A stretch of 64,000 nt of DNA from JAWKRB01 sp041389885 (GCA_041389885.1 JAWKRB010000011.1:62001-126000); one strand, 5' to 3'; numbered from the stretch's first letter, positions 51,557 through 60,087 are shown. The notes: generated by a model not told the origin, from the sequence alone. Numbers and translations are program-made.

Positions 51557-53668
51557 ATGCGCGCAGAGCACGACGACGGCCTGAAGCTGGGGCGTTATGT
51601 CCTCGAGCGCCGCATCGCGTCGGGCGGGATGGCCGACGTGTACCTCGCGCGGCAGGTCGGCCCCTTCGGCTTCGCGAAGGAGGTGGCGGTCAAGGTGCTC
51701 AAGGCCACGGTGGCCGACGACACCGACACCGTGCGGATGTTTCTCCGCGAGGCCCTCGTCGCGGCGGACTTCAAGCACCCCAACCTCGCGCAGGTGTACG
51801 AGGTCGGCTCGGAGAACGGAAAGCTCTACCTCGCGATGGAGCTGGTGCGCGGCGTGTCGGTCGCGACGCTGATGCACCTCCTCGCGGCGAAGGGCCGGTC
51901 GATCCCGATCCCCCTCGCGGCGAAGATCTGCGCCGACGTGCTCGACGGGCTCGGGTACGCCCACGACGCGCGCGGCCCCGACGGCGCGCCGCTCGAGCTG
52001 GTTCACCGGGACATCTCTCCGCAGAACATCCTGGTGTCGGTCGACGGCGTGGTGAAGCTCGTCGACTTCGGCATCGCCCGAGCCGAGACGATCCTCGGCC
52101 GCACCCAGGGCGTGCGCATCAAGGGGAAGTTCTCGTACATGGCGCCCGAGCAGTGGGAGCCAGGCCGCGCCATCGACGCGCGCGCCGACCTCTTCGCCCT
52201 GGGGGTGTGCCTCTACGAGATGAGCACCGGGAGCGGGAGGCTCTTCAAGGGCAGCGCCGCGCCGGAGCTCTACAAGGCCGTGGTGATCGACGAGATCCTG
52301 CCGCCCTCGTCGCGGGTGCCCGAGTACCCCGCCGCCCTCTCGGCCGTGCTCATGCGCGCGCTCGAGCGTCGGGTCAGCGAGCGCTGGGGGAGCGCCCACG
52401 CGATGCGCGCCGCCATGCTCGAGGCGATGGCCGCGTCGAGCTGGAACCCCGGGGCCGACGCGCTGAGCAGGCTCGTGCATTTCGCCCTCGACGGCAGGAG
52501 CATCGAAGAGCGCTGGGAGCGCATCGCCTCGGGCGCCCTCCCCTCGCCCGGCGAGGAGCTCCCCACGGTGGTGACCGACTCCGACGCCGCGCCGATCCCC
52601 CTGCGTCCGCTGTCGCTCCAGCCCAAGGAGCTCGAGACGAAGCAGGAGTACGCCCTCGACGTCGCCCACCTCGCGTCGGGGGGCGCGGTCGCGCAACAGG
52701 CCGACGACGCCTACGCCCTCGGGAGCATCGCCCCGAGCGCCCCCTCCTCGGCGCCGCCGCCGCGGAACGTCGAGGCCCCCGCGCCGAGCGCAGGTCGACG
52801 CACCGAGCTGGGCGTGGTCGCCCTCGCGGGCTGGCTCACCGCCGGCGCGATGACGGGGCTCTGGCGCCGCGAGACCAACCGCGTCGAGGTGCTCACCGCG
52901 CGGGTGAACACCACGGCCCTCGTTCCGTCTAACACACCTATCTCACTGGAGTTTCTTGCGGATCCCAGCGTGGTCGGGGTGGCGACGGACTGGTCCGCCG
53001 CGCTGCGCTCGGGTCACGGCACGGCGGCGCGGGTCACGGCGGGAGACGCGCTACCCAGGCTCCTCGCGGGGGCGGCCCCCCTGGCGCTGCGCGTCGGCGA
53101 CGCCGACCCCGCGAGCGTCGCGGCGGCGCACACCCAGGGCTTCGACCTTCGCAGCGCCGCCTCGGAGCACCTCGCGGGCTGGGACCACGGGGTGGTGATC
53201 GTTCACGCCTCGAACCCGACGGCGTCGATGAGCCTCGCGCAGCTCGCGACGGTCTTCAGCGGCGTCGGGTCGCTCAACGCGGTGGTGACCGGCCGCGGCA
53301 CCGCCCCCCGCGCGATCCTCGACGACATGGTGCTCGGGCCCGCGCGGGCGGCGCTCTCGCCCCGGGCTTCGCTCGCGGCGAACGAGGCCGCCGCGGTGGC
53401 GCAGGTCGCGGCCGACCCAAACGGCATCGCGGTGGTTCGGCTCATCGACCTCGCGCCGGGCGTTCGCGCCGTGGCCCTGGCGCCACCGCGAGGCGCGCCG
53501 GTGCCCGCGACCCGCGACGCGATCCGAGCGAACAGCTACCCCCTCGCGCGCCCGCTGCGAATCTACACCCGCGGGCTCCCCATCGGCGCCGCGCGCGCGG
53601 TCGTCGAGGTCGCCCTCAGCGCCGAGGGGCAGTCGATGCTCGAGCGCGCGGGCTTCATCGCGCGCTGA
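51557..53668 (+). CDS. transmembrane Ser/Thr kinase fused to a PstS-like substrate-binding domain
   Basis: 703 residues. Kinase domain ~12-290: ASGGMADVYLAR, Lys46 (VAVKVLK), HRDISPQN with Asp152, DFG at 170-172, APEQ. A variable linker follows, then one membrane helix at ~417-436 (ELGVVALAGWLTAGAMTGLW) and an outside domain of ~260 residues. The latter resembles PBP-like phosphate-binding proteins: FSGVGSLNAVVTGRGTAPR, NGIAVVRLIDLAPGVRAVAL, then SYPLARPLRIYTRG. A sensor kinase whose external ligand binder is a PstS-like module is the likely meaning. A TATAGG hexamer nine bases before the ATG at 51557 hints at a leaderless start; AGGGG is the alternative ribosome-binding site. Confidence 0.85.
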   Translation: MRAEHDDGLKLGRYVLERRIASGGMADVYLARQVGPFGFAKEVAVKVLKATVADDTDTVRMFLREALVAADFKHPNLAQVYEVGSENGKLYLAMELVRGVSVATLMHLLAAKGRSIPIPLAAKICADVLDGLGYAHDARGPDGAPLELVHRDISPQNILVSVDGVVKLVDFGIARAETILGRTQGVRIKGKFSYMAPEQWEPGRAIDARADLFALGVCLYEMSTGSGRLFKGSAAPELYKAVVIDEILPPSSRVPEYPAALSAVLMRALERRVSERWGSAHAMRAAMLEAMAASSWNPGADALSRLVHFALDGRSIEERWERIASGALPSPGEELPTVVTDSDAAPIPLRPLSLQPKELETKQEYALDVAHLASGGAVAQQADDAYALGSIAPSAPSSAPPPRNVEAPAPSAGRRTELGVVALAGWLTAGAMTGLWRRETNRVEVLTARVNTTALVPSNTPISLEFLADPSVVGVATDWSAALRSGHGTAARVTAGDALPRLLAGAAPLALRVGDADPASVAAAHTQGFDLRSAASEHLAGWDHGVVIVHASNPTASMSLAQLATVFSGVGSLNAVVTGRGTAPRAILDDMVLGPARAALSPRASLAANEAAAVAQVAADPNGIAVVRLIDLAPGVRAVALAPPRGAPVPATRDAIRANSYPLARPLRIYTRGLPIGAARAVVEVALSAEGQSMLERAGFIAR

Positions 53669-53749
53669 CCGCCGGTCGCGAGACGCTCGAGCGCGCCAGA
53701 CCGCCTGGGGGGCGTTACGGCGCGGCCCTTCGGCCTTACACTGCGCGCC

Positions 53750-54712
53750 ATGGAATACCGACGCATGGGCCGCAGCGGCCTGAAGCTCAGCGCGCTCTCT
53801 CTGGGGTCGTGGGTGACGTTCAGCACGCAGGTCGACGAGGACCTCGCCGCCGCGTGCATGGGCGCCGCCCGCGAGGCGGGGGTGAACTTCTTCGACAACG
53901 CCGAGGTGTACGCCAAGGGTCGCTCCGAGGAGGTGATGGGCGCCGCCCTGCGCAAGCTGGGCTGGAGACGCGGGTCGTACGTCGTGTCGACGAAGCTCTA
54001 CTGGGGCCTCCACGACGGCCCGAACGAGAAGAACACCCTCAACCGAAAGTACCTCTCCGAGTCGATTCAGGGCTCGCTCGCGCGCTTCGGCCTGTCGCAC
54101 GTCGACGTGGTGTTCTGCCACCGCCCCGACCCCGAGACGCCGGTCGACGAGGTGGTCCTCGCGATGCACGACATGGTCGCGCGCGGTCAGGCGCACTACT
54201 GGGGCACCAGCGAGTGGAGCGCCGAGGACTACCGCGCGGCGTGGGACTTCGCCGACCGCTGGCGCCTGCACCGCCCGACCGTCGAGCAACCGCAATACAA
54301 CCTCCTCTGGCGCGACCGCGTCGAGAGCGAGTACGCGCCCCTCTACCGCGACTGCGGCATGGGCACGACGGTCTGGTCTCCCCTCGCCTCGGGCCTGCTG
54401 ACGGGCAAGTACAACGACGGGATCCCCGAGGGCAGCCGCGGCGCGCTCAAGGGCTACGAGTGGCTGCAGAAGGGGCTCACCGACCCCGCGCGCCTCGCCA
54501 CGGTGCGCCGCCTCGGCGGCCTCGCCGCGGAGCTCGGCGTGCCCCTCGCGCAGCTCGCCATCGCGTGGTGCCTGAAGAACCCCCACGTCTCGACCGTGAT
54601 CACCGGCGCGAGCCGCGTCGAGCAGGTGCACGAGAACATGAAGGCCCTCGCCGTCGCCGAGCGCCTCGACGACGCTTGGATGCGCCGCATCGACGCCGCG
54701 CTCAAGGCCTGA
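53750..54712 (+). CDS. aldo/keto reductase of the Kv-beta-like (AKR6/AKR14) group
   Basis: 320 residues. YRRMGRSGLKLSALSLGSWV and GVNFFDNAEVYAKGRSEEVM (catalytic Asp and Tyr), STKLYWG (Lys), then VVFCHRPDPETPVDEVV and YWGTSEWSAEDYRAA are typical of bacterial relatives of potassium-channel beta subunits and YghZ-type reductases. NADPH-dependent carbonyl reduction is expected; the substrate is unknown. VITGASRVEQVHENMKAL closes the cofactor site. TACACT (53737-53742) lies 7 bases before the ATG, with TTACGG 16 bp further up, so the message may be leaderless. It converges on the next gene, 6 bp away. Confidence 0.92.
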   Translation: MEYRRMGRSGLKLSALSLGSWVTFSTQVDEDLAAACMGAAREAGVNFFDNAEVYAKGRSEEVMGAALRKLGWRRGSYVVSTKLYWGLHDGPNEKNTLNRKYLSESIQGSLARFGLSHVDVVFCHRPDPETPVDEVVLAMHDMVARGQAHYWGTSEWSAEDYRAAWDFADRWRLHRPTVEQPQYNLLWRDRVESEYAPLYRDCGMGTTVWSPLASGLLTGKYNDGIPEGSRGALKGYEWLQKGLTDPARLATVRRLGGLAAELGVPLAQLAIAWCLKNPHVSTVITGASRVEQVHENMKALAVAERLDDAWMRRIDAALKA

Positions 54713-54718
54713 TCGCCC

Positions 54719-55243
54719 TCAGACCCGCACCCTGATCGTGAGCTCGAGCTCGCCGTCGGCGTCGACGCGCTCGTCGACGCTCTCGACCTGACCCATGCTC
54801 GCCGCCCGACGCTTCAGCGCGCGCACGTAGACCCGCTGCACGGCCTCGCCCACCGCGGCGCGGAGGGCGGGCTCCTGGGCGTCGAGCTCCCTGGCCGCGC
54901 GCTCGCTGGCGCGGGCGGCGGCGCGGGCGCGCGCGGCCTCGACGGCGGCCTCGGCCTCGGATCGCGACGCGCCCTTCGCCGAGACCTCGCCCAAGCGCTC
55001 GAGGCGGAGCGTGACCTCGGAGGCGTCGCGGGCGAGCGTCGCCACGGCGCCTCCGTCGAGGCCGATCGAGAGCTCTCCCTGCGCGTCGGGGCGCCATCCC
55101 AGGGCCGCCAGCTCCTCGCGGAGCAGCGCGGACATCTCCGAGGGCTCGAGGATGTCGAGGAGGCAGAGCGAGAGCGCGAGCGTATCGCCGCCCTCGACCC
55201 TCGCGGTGGCCTGCACCTGTCTGACCGTGTACGCCCTGCTCAT
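54719..55243 (-). CDS. uncharacterised alpha-helical protein of the radical-SAM cassette
   Basis: 174 residues, no signal peptide or membrane segment. Order: SRAYTVRQVQATARVEGGDT, a DILEPSEMSALLREELAALGW helix-rich part, a beta segment (ELSIGLDGGAVATLARDASE), a long Ala/Arg/Glu helix (~95-140), and a C-terminal VQRVYVRALKRRAASMGQVE followed by a strand (ELELTIRVRV). AAGGAG six bases before the ATG supports the start. It is the third gene of a minus-strand operon after a radical SAM gene and a 359-residue protein. It faintly recalls, from memory only, small accessory proteins of AAA-ATPase-centred ternary systems; I cannot verify that. Confidence 0.75.
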   Translation of the reverse strand: MSRAYTVRQVQATARVEGGDTLALSLCLLDILEPSEMSALLREELAALGWRPDAQGELSIGLDGGAVATLARDASEVTLRLERLGEVSAKGASRSEAEAAVEAARARAAARASERAARELDAQEPALRAAVGEAVQRVYVRALKRRAASMGQVESVDERVDADGELELTIRVRV

Positions 55244-55253
55244 CGCCGCTCCT

Positions 55254-56333
55254 TCAGCCGATTCGCGCAGAGAGCGCCTGGGTGAGTGCCCGCAGCGCCG
55301 ACCGCGACGGCGCCAGGATGCCATCGACGTCCTCGAGGAACACCTGCGACTCGACGTAACGGTCGTCGCCGTAGCGCTCCTGCGCCATCTCGCCCCGCCT
55401 TCGCAGCAGCCAATCGCCCGCCTCGAGCGCGCCCCTGACCGCCGCGAGCAGCGCGTCGCGGGAGGCGATGGAGCGCACGCCGACCCTCGCGACCATCGCG
55501 GCCCTCGCGGCCTCGGGGCCCTCGGGCGCGAGCGCCTCCACGATCGAGACCACAGCGCGGGCGACCGGGCGCGCGAGGTCGAGGCGGCGCGCGTCGTCGA
55601 CCACCTCGCACCACGCGCGCATCGTCGCCGCGAGGGACGTCCAGCGACGCGTCGACGCCGCGACGGCGCGCTCCTCGTAGGCCTCCCGCGCCGCCCGCGC
55701 CCACGCGCGCGCGAGGCGCGACTCGGCGCACTCGAAGACCCTCGCGTCGGGCGAGCGGACCGCGACGCGCAGGCGCGCGGCCTGGCGCTCGTCGGGCGCC
55801 GCGCGGGCGAGCATCAGGGTGAGCAGCGGCGAGGCCCGCAGGAGGGCGTCCTCCCAGGCCGCGGCCTCCCTCGGCGCGAGGGCCGGGGAGAGGTCGTGCG
55901 CGAGCGCCGCGACGATCCAGTCGCCCGCCGCGGCGTCTCCTGTCGCGGCCACCCGGCGAAGGTCCGCGCGCGCCGCGCGCCGCGCCTCGGGCTCCGCCTC
56001 GGGCGCGAGGGCGCCCATTCTGGCCGCGCCAAGGAGCCAGAGGTCGAGCGACGCGCGGGTGAAGCGCAGCCCGAAGCCCGCCGACAGCGCCGGGTCCCAC
56101 GCGCGCCCGCGCGCGCGCAGCCCCTCACGGAGCACGACCCGCTCGCGCCAGCCGCCCCCTTCGACGAGCCAACGCGCGGCCGCCCTCGCCATGCGCTTCG
56201 CGCCCAGGCCCAGGAGCGCCTCCCCAGGCGACTCGACCCGAAGCCGAGGGCGCGGGTCGGCCAGCGCGCCGCGACCGAGGAGCGCGTCGAGGGCGTCGAG
56301 GGCCGCGGCCTCCCCTGCCGAGAGCTCGATCAC
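55254..56333 (-). CDS. uncharacterised helical protein of the radical-SAM cassette
   Basis: 359 residues, nearly all alpha-helical and Ala/Arg/Leu-rich, with no signal peptide, membrane helix or recognised catalytic motif. Landmarks: VIELSAGEAAALDALDALLG at the start, AGFGLRFTRASLDLWLLGAA, AAGDWIVAALAHDLSPAL, RRWTSLAATMRAWCEVVDDA, LEAGDWLLRRRGEMAQERYG, and a conserved-looking end SQVFLEDVDGILAPSRSALR. It may be a HEAT-like adaptor. The GTG start overlaps the radical SAM stop (GTGA) and the gene ends 10 bp before the next, so the three are translationally linked. Confidence 0.72.
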   Translation of the reverse strand: MIELSAGEAAALDALDALLGRGALADPRPRLRVESPGEALLGLGAKRMARAAARWLVEGGGWRERVVLREGLRARGRAWDPALSAGFGLRFTRASLDLWLLGAARMGALAPEAEPEARRAARADLRRVAATGDAAAGDWIVAALAHDLSPALAPREAAAWEDALLRASPLLTLMLARAAPDERQAARLRVAVRSPDARVFECAESRLARAWARAAREAYEERAVAASTRRWTSLAATMRAWCEVVDDARRLDLARPVARAVVSIVEALAPEGPEAARAAMVARVGVRSIASRDALLAAVRGALEAGDWLLRRRGEMAQERYGDDRYVESQVFLEDVDGILAPSRSALRALTQALSARIG

Positions 56334-56935
56334 GGCGAGGGCTCGCCCCGCTTCACCAGCCGGCGCGCGCCGAAGAGCGGCCAGCCGCTCACGGTGAGGG
56401 CGTCGCCGCGCAGCCGCAGCTCCACCTGGTTGGGGGCGGTGAAGCGCGGGTCGTCGGCGCGGTACCGGTCGGTGAGCAGGTGGAGCCGCTGGTTGTCCGA
56501 GCCGATCCACCGGCGCGAGGTGCTCTGCCGGGAGGCCTCGTAGCGGCCGTCGACGAGGAGGTCGGTGGCAGCGAGGAGCCGCGCCGTGTCGGGTCGGGGC
56601 GACGCGCGCAGCTCCTCGAGGGTGTACCCGCTGAACACCATCACGCTGCGGCCCAGCGCGCGGGCGCCCTCGGCGAGCTCCGCGAGGGGAGCGTCGTGGG
56701 CGAAGGGCTCGCCGCCGAGGAGGCTCACGCCCTCGACGTCGAGTCCTCGAAGGGACTCCAGGAGCTCCGTCACCCGGCGCGTCGAGGCGCCCGGCCCGCG
56801 CTCGAACGGCAGCATCTCGGGGTTGCAGCAGCCCGCACAACGCATCGGGCACCCCTGCACCCAGAGGGCCATGCGCAGCCCCGGCCCCTCGGCCTCGGTG
56901 CGAGGGATCATCATCGCCAGGGAGAGCTCGGTCAT
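56330..56935 (-). CDS. radical SAM protein, NrdG-like single-cluster activase family
   Basis: 201 residues. The radical SAM cluster motif is WVQGCPMRCAGCCNPEM (CxxxCxxC), followed by GVSLLGGEPFAHDAPLAELA and VMVFSGYTLEEL, the layout of anaerobic ribonucleotide-reductase activase (NrdG) and related small activases. No NrdD or other glycyl-radical enzyme is in the window. The C-terminus is longer than usual, with LLVDGRYEASRQSTSRRWIG then NQRLHLLTDRY and a strand-rich end (NQVELRLRGDALTVSGWPLF). ATG 56935 gives the typical N-terminus. First gene of a three-gene operon with two unknown proteins. Confidence 0.85.
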   Translation of the reverse strand: MTELSLAMMIPRTEAEGPGLRMALWVQGCPMRCAGCCNPEMLPFERGPGASTRRVTELLESLRGLDVEGVSLLGGEPFAHDAPLAELAEGARALGRSVMVFSGYTLEELRASPRPDTARLLAATDLLVDGRYEASRQSTSRRWIGSDNQRLHLLTDRYRADDPRFTAPNQVELRLRGDALTVSGWPLFGARRLVKRGEPSP

Positions 56936-57139
56936 GGCCGTCCCTACGCTCCCATGGGCCCGGGGCGGGCGGCAACCAGAGCTCCCGAGCGCGGGGGCCA
57001 AATCGACACGAACCCCTTGACGAGAGCGCGGGAAGGTGGACGACGCTCCCTAGAGGGTGCTAGTGGTGCCGCGAACAACGGGTACCTTGCAGCGATGATC
57101 GCGTACTTCCTCGCGGGAGATGGCGGTTCGGAGTGTTCC

Positions 57140-57931
57140 ATGGCGAAGGCGAAGGGGTCGAAGCCGACGGGCAAGCCCGCGGCGAAGAAGCCCGCGGCGA
57201 AGAAGCCCGCGGCACCGGCGAAGAAGCCCGCGGCGAAGAAGCCCGCGGCACCGGCGAAGAAGCCCGCGGCGAAGAAGCCCGCGGCACCGGCGAAGAAGCC
57301 CGCGGCGCCCGCGAAGAAGCCCGTCGCGAAGAAGCCCGCGGCGCCCGCGAAGGCCGCGGAGGCTCGCGCGCCCGAGGCCGCCCCGAAGCCCGAGGCCCCC
57401 GCCTCGACCGAGGGCCTCATCGTGAAGAAGAAGGTGAAGCGCGGGGCTCCTCCGATGCTCCCCCGTCGGCTCGCGAAGCGCCCGCCGCCGCACGCCCCGG
57501 GCGCCCCGCTCCCTCCGCCGAAGCAGACGGCGCCCGGCTCGCTCCACACGCCCGCGCGCCAGCCTGACGGCGCCGAGGGGCTGAAGGTGCGCCTGGTGAA
57601 GGTGATGAACGAGCTGGGTCGGCTGCGCGCGCTGAAGCGCAACGTCAACAAGCAGTTCTTCGAGATGGGCTTGATCCTCACCGAGCTCTCGAAGCCCGAG
57701 CTGATCGAGGCGAAGGGCTACGGCTCGTGGGAGTCGTTCGTCGAGCGCGAGGTCGAGCGCGAGCTCAACATCGGGCGCATGGTGGTCGAAGACCTCCGCC
57801 GCATCGTCCGGCTCTTTCACCGCTCCGCCGCCGAGGAGCTCGGGTATGAGCGCCTCGTGCAGGCCCTGCGTCAACTCTACCCCGAGCCTGGTGGAGCCGC
57901 CTCGCCGTCGACTCGTCCGGCGATGGCCTAG
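57140..57931 (+). CDS. histone H1-like (KPAA-repeat) protein with C-terminal helical domain
   Basis: 263 residues. Residues ~10-75 are tandem Lys/Pro/Ala units (KKPAAPAKKPAAKKPAA) like eukaryotic H1 tails and bacterial H1-like proteins, coded by 30-45-bp DNA repeats at ~57170-57350. A Pro-rich basic linker follows. Residues ~150-245 form a folded helical domain: VRLVKVMNELGRLRALKRNV, FFEMGLILTELSKPELIEAK, YGSWESFVEREVERELNIGR and VVEDLRRIVRLFHRSAAEEL. That region resembles DNA-binding domains with a 'GYGSW..F..REL.IGR' pattern seen in some regulators. GGAG six bases before ATG 57140 decides the start over ATG 57095. Probably nucleoid-associated. Confidence 0.78.
   Translation: MAKAKGSKPTGKPAAKKPAAKKPAAPAKKPAAKKPAAPAKKPAAKKPAAPAKKPAAPAKKPVAKKPAAPAKAAEARAPEAAPKPEAPASTEGLIVKKKVKRGAPPMLPRRLAKRPPPHAPGAPLPPPKQTAPGSLHTPARQPDGAEGLKVRLVKVMNELGRLRALKRNVNKQFFEMGLILTELSKPELIEAKGYGSWESFVEREVERELNIGRMVVEDLRRIVRLFHRSAAEELGYERLVQALRQLYPEPGGAASPSTRPAMA
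57170..57350 (+). repeat. tandem repeats encoding the KPAA tail
   Basis: Imperfect copies of GAAGAAGCCCGCGGC with an inserted GGCACC in some units give 30- and 45-bp periodicity. Such arrays expand and contract readily and are hard to assemble, so the copy number here is uncertain. Confidence 0.8.
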
Positions 57932-57946
57932 TCTGAGCCCCGCGCA

Positions 57947-59263
57947 GTGTTCGCGCTCGGTCTGACCCTCATCTTCGTCGTTCTCAACGGCTTCTTCGTC
58001 GCGGCTGAGTTCGCGCTGGTGAAGCTGCGCGCGACGCAGCTCGACCGGCTCTCGAAGCGCTCCGACCCCGCGGCCGTCACGGTGGTCGAGATCGCCGGGC
58101 GCCTCGATCGCTACCTGAGCGCGACGCAGCTCGGCATCACCCTCGCCTCCCTGGGCCTGGGCTGGGTGGGCGAGCCCGCGGTGACCCACCTGCTCGAGCG
58201 CGCGGGGCTGCGCCTCGGGCTCCCGCCCTCCAGCACCCTGCACTCCGTCGCCGTCGTGGTGGGCTTCACCGTGCTGACGGGGCTGCACATCCTCTTCGGC
58301 GAGCTGCTGCCCAAGCTCCTGGCGATTCAGTCCGCCGAGGGCGTCGCGCTCGCGGTGGGGCGGCCGCTGCGGCTGTTTCACTTCCTCACCTACCCCGCGC
58401 TCCTGGCGCTCAACGCCGCGTCGTCGCTGCTGCTCCGCGCCATGGGCCGGGGCTCGATCACCGACATCGAGGGCGCGCTCTCGGAGGAGGAGATCCTCGG
58501 GATTCTCACGCAGGCCTACGCCAAGGGCCGCCTGTCGAAGCCCAAGCGTCAGCTCATCGAGCGGGTGATGCAGTTCAGCGAGCGGAGCGTGCGGCAGATC
58601 ATGGTGCCGCGGGTCGACGTCTCGTGGCTCTCGGCGGACCTGGGCGTCGACGAGGCCGTCGACCGCGCGCGCTCGCTGGGCTTCACGCGCTATCCCCTGG
58701 TCGAGGGCAACGACCTCGACCGGGTGGTGGGGTACGTGAACGTCAAGGACCTGCTCCTGGCGGCGCGCGCGCCCGACAGCCTGCGCGGCGCGATGCGCGA
58801 GGCGATGATGGCGCCCGAGACCCTCGGTCTCTTCGACCTCATGCGGGAGATGCAGCGCCGACAGGTGCCCCTGGCGGTGGTGGTCGACGAGTACGGCGGC
58901 ACCAGCGGCATCGCGACCCTCGAAGACGTGCTCGAAGAGATCGTCGGAGACATTCGCGACGAGCACGACGACGAGGAGCCCGGCGTGAGCCAGCGCGCAG
59001 ACGGCTCGTGGACCGCCGACGGCCTGCTCACCCTCCACGACCTGCGCGACGCCGGGGTCGACCTCGGCGACATCGACGCCGACACCATCGGCGGCGCGGT
59101 GCTCGAGACCCTGGGGCGCCTCGCGCGCGCCGGCGACCTCGTGCGCATCGGGGAGTGGGAGATTCGCGTCGACACCGTGCGGCGACGGCGCGTCGCGCGG
59201 GTGCAGATCCGTCGGCGCGCCCCGAGCGAGGCCGGGCAAGACCGGTCGGGCGACGGCGCGTGA
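57947..59263 (+). CDS. CNNM/HlyC/CorC-family membrane protein with CBS domains
   Basis: 438 residues. The N-terminal DUF21 membrane domain (~1-190) has about four helices (LGLTLIFVVLNGFFVAAEFA; LASLGLGWVGEPAVTHLLER). Next are a paired CBS module (~205-325: RVDVSWLSADLGVDEAVDRA; LAVVVDEYGGTSGIATLEDV) and a C-terminal CorC/HlyC transporter-associated domain (~345-425: ADGLLTLHDLRDAGVDLGDI). The family is linked to magnesium and other divalent-cation efflux; the old 'hemolysin' name is misleading. The GTG start at 57947 gives the normal N-terminus. Its stop overlaps the next gene's GTG (GTGA). Confidence 0.92.
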   Translation: MFALGLTLIFVVLNGFFVAAEFALVKLRATQLDRLSKRSDPAAVTVVEIAGRLDRYLSATQLGITLASLGLGWVGEPAVTHLLERAGLRLGLPPSSTLHSVAVVVGFTVLTGLHILFGELLPKLLAIQSAEGVALAVGRPLRLFHFLTYPALLALNAASSLLLRAMGRGSITDIEGALSEEEILGILTQAYAKGRLSKPKRQLIERVMQFSERSVRQIMVPRVDVSWLSADLGVDEAVDRARSLGFTRYPLVEGNDLDRVVGYVNVKDLLLAARAPDSLRGAMREAMMAPETLGLFDLMREMQRRQVPLAVVVDEYGGTSGIATLEDVLEEIVGDIRDEHDDEEPGVSQRADGSWTADGLLTLHDLRDAGVDLGDIDADTIGGAVLETLGRLARAGDLVRIGEWEIRVDTVRRRRVARVQIRRRAPSEAGQDRSGDGA

Positions 59264-60087
59264 AGCTCGCCCTCGCCCTGCCCCTCGCGTCGATGGTGTC
59301 GGTCGGCTGCGCCTCGACGCAAGCCCTTGCGGGGCAATCGGTATCGACGCGCGAGACCGTGCTCACGGTGGCGCTGCCGCCGGGCGAAGACGTGTCGCAC
59401 GCGCTGTCGGTGGCCACGCGACGTCTGGCCGCCGCGGGGGTGTCGCACGCCGACCTCACCGCCGCGGGCGAGTCGCTCTCGGCGCGGCTCCGCGAGTCTG
59501 AGCTGGCTCGGGCGCGCGAGGCGCTGACCGCGACGGCGTGGGTGCGCGCGAGGCTCGTCGACGAGCGGGTCGACCTCAGCGAGGCGGTGCCGACGCCCGC
59601 GCCCGAGGGGGTCGAGGTGGTCCCTGAGGCGGTGACGCTCGCGCCGGGGATGGTGCTGCGAGGCGCGGCGGTGCGCGGACCTCGCGCGGCGCTCGAGGCG
59701 CTCGCGCAGGTCGGGGAGGGTCGGCTGACCGTGATCCCCGCGGGCGCGCGGTGGCAGCTCGTCGCGCTGGAGCCCCGGGTGCTCCTGGGCGGCGCGCAGG
59801 TGACCCGCTGCGCCCGGCGCGGCGCGCGCGTGGTCGCGCTCGAGCTCGGCCCGGAGGTCGCCGCGCTGCGCGAGCGGGAGCGGGGGCGAGAGCGCCGCGT
59901 GGTCTACGAGCTCCCGGGCGCGGTCGCCGCGGCGTCGAGCCTCCACGACGATCCCGCGATCGAGCTGCCGAGCGAAGAGGCCGCGACCTCGCTGCTCCGC
60001 GCGTGCGAGTCGGGCCTGCTGCGCGGGCCGCTCCGGGAGGACCGTCAGAGCCCCAGCCAGGGGACCGGGTCGAGCGTGGCGCCCTGA
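59260..60087 (+). CDS. lipoprotein resembling the SecD P1 periplasmic domain
   Basis: A 275-residue lipoprotein: KLALALPLASMVSVGC with lipobox SVGC. The mature part recalls the first periplasmic region of SecD. A duplicated alpha/beta stretch (ALSVATRRLAAAGVSHADLT; LARAREALTATAWVRARLVD) matches the 'RR...G.....' pattern, and the end (RRVVYELPGAVAAASSLHDD, then LPSEEAATSLLRACESGLL) matches the SecD head's 'A..L...L..G.L' close. There is no membrane domain. The resemblance is by pattern only. The gene is coupled to the CorC/HlyC gene by GTGA and converges on envC, overlapping it by 43 bp. Confidence 0.6.
   Translation: MKLALALPLASMVSVGCASTQALAGQSVSTRETVLTVALPPGEDVSHALSVATRRLAAAGVSHADLTAAGESLSARLRESELARAREALTATAWVRARLVDERVDLSEAVPTPAPEGVEVVPEAVTLAPGMVLRGAAVRGPRAALEALAQVGEGRLTVIPAGARWQLVALEPRVLLGGAQVTRCARRGARVVALELGPEVAALRERERGRERRVVYELPGAVAAASSLHDDPAIELPSEEAATSLLRACESGLLRGPLREDRQSPSQGTGSSVAP

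Noticed and set aside
57095..57139. Upstream ATG start for the H1-like protein
   Set aside because: It would add 15 residues unrelated to the basic tail, and the GGAG site is placed for ATG 57140.
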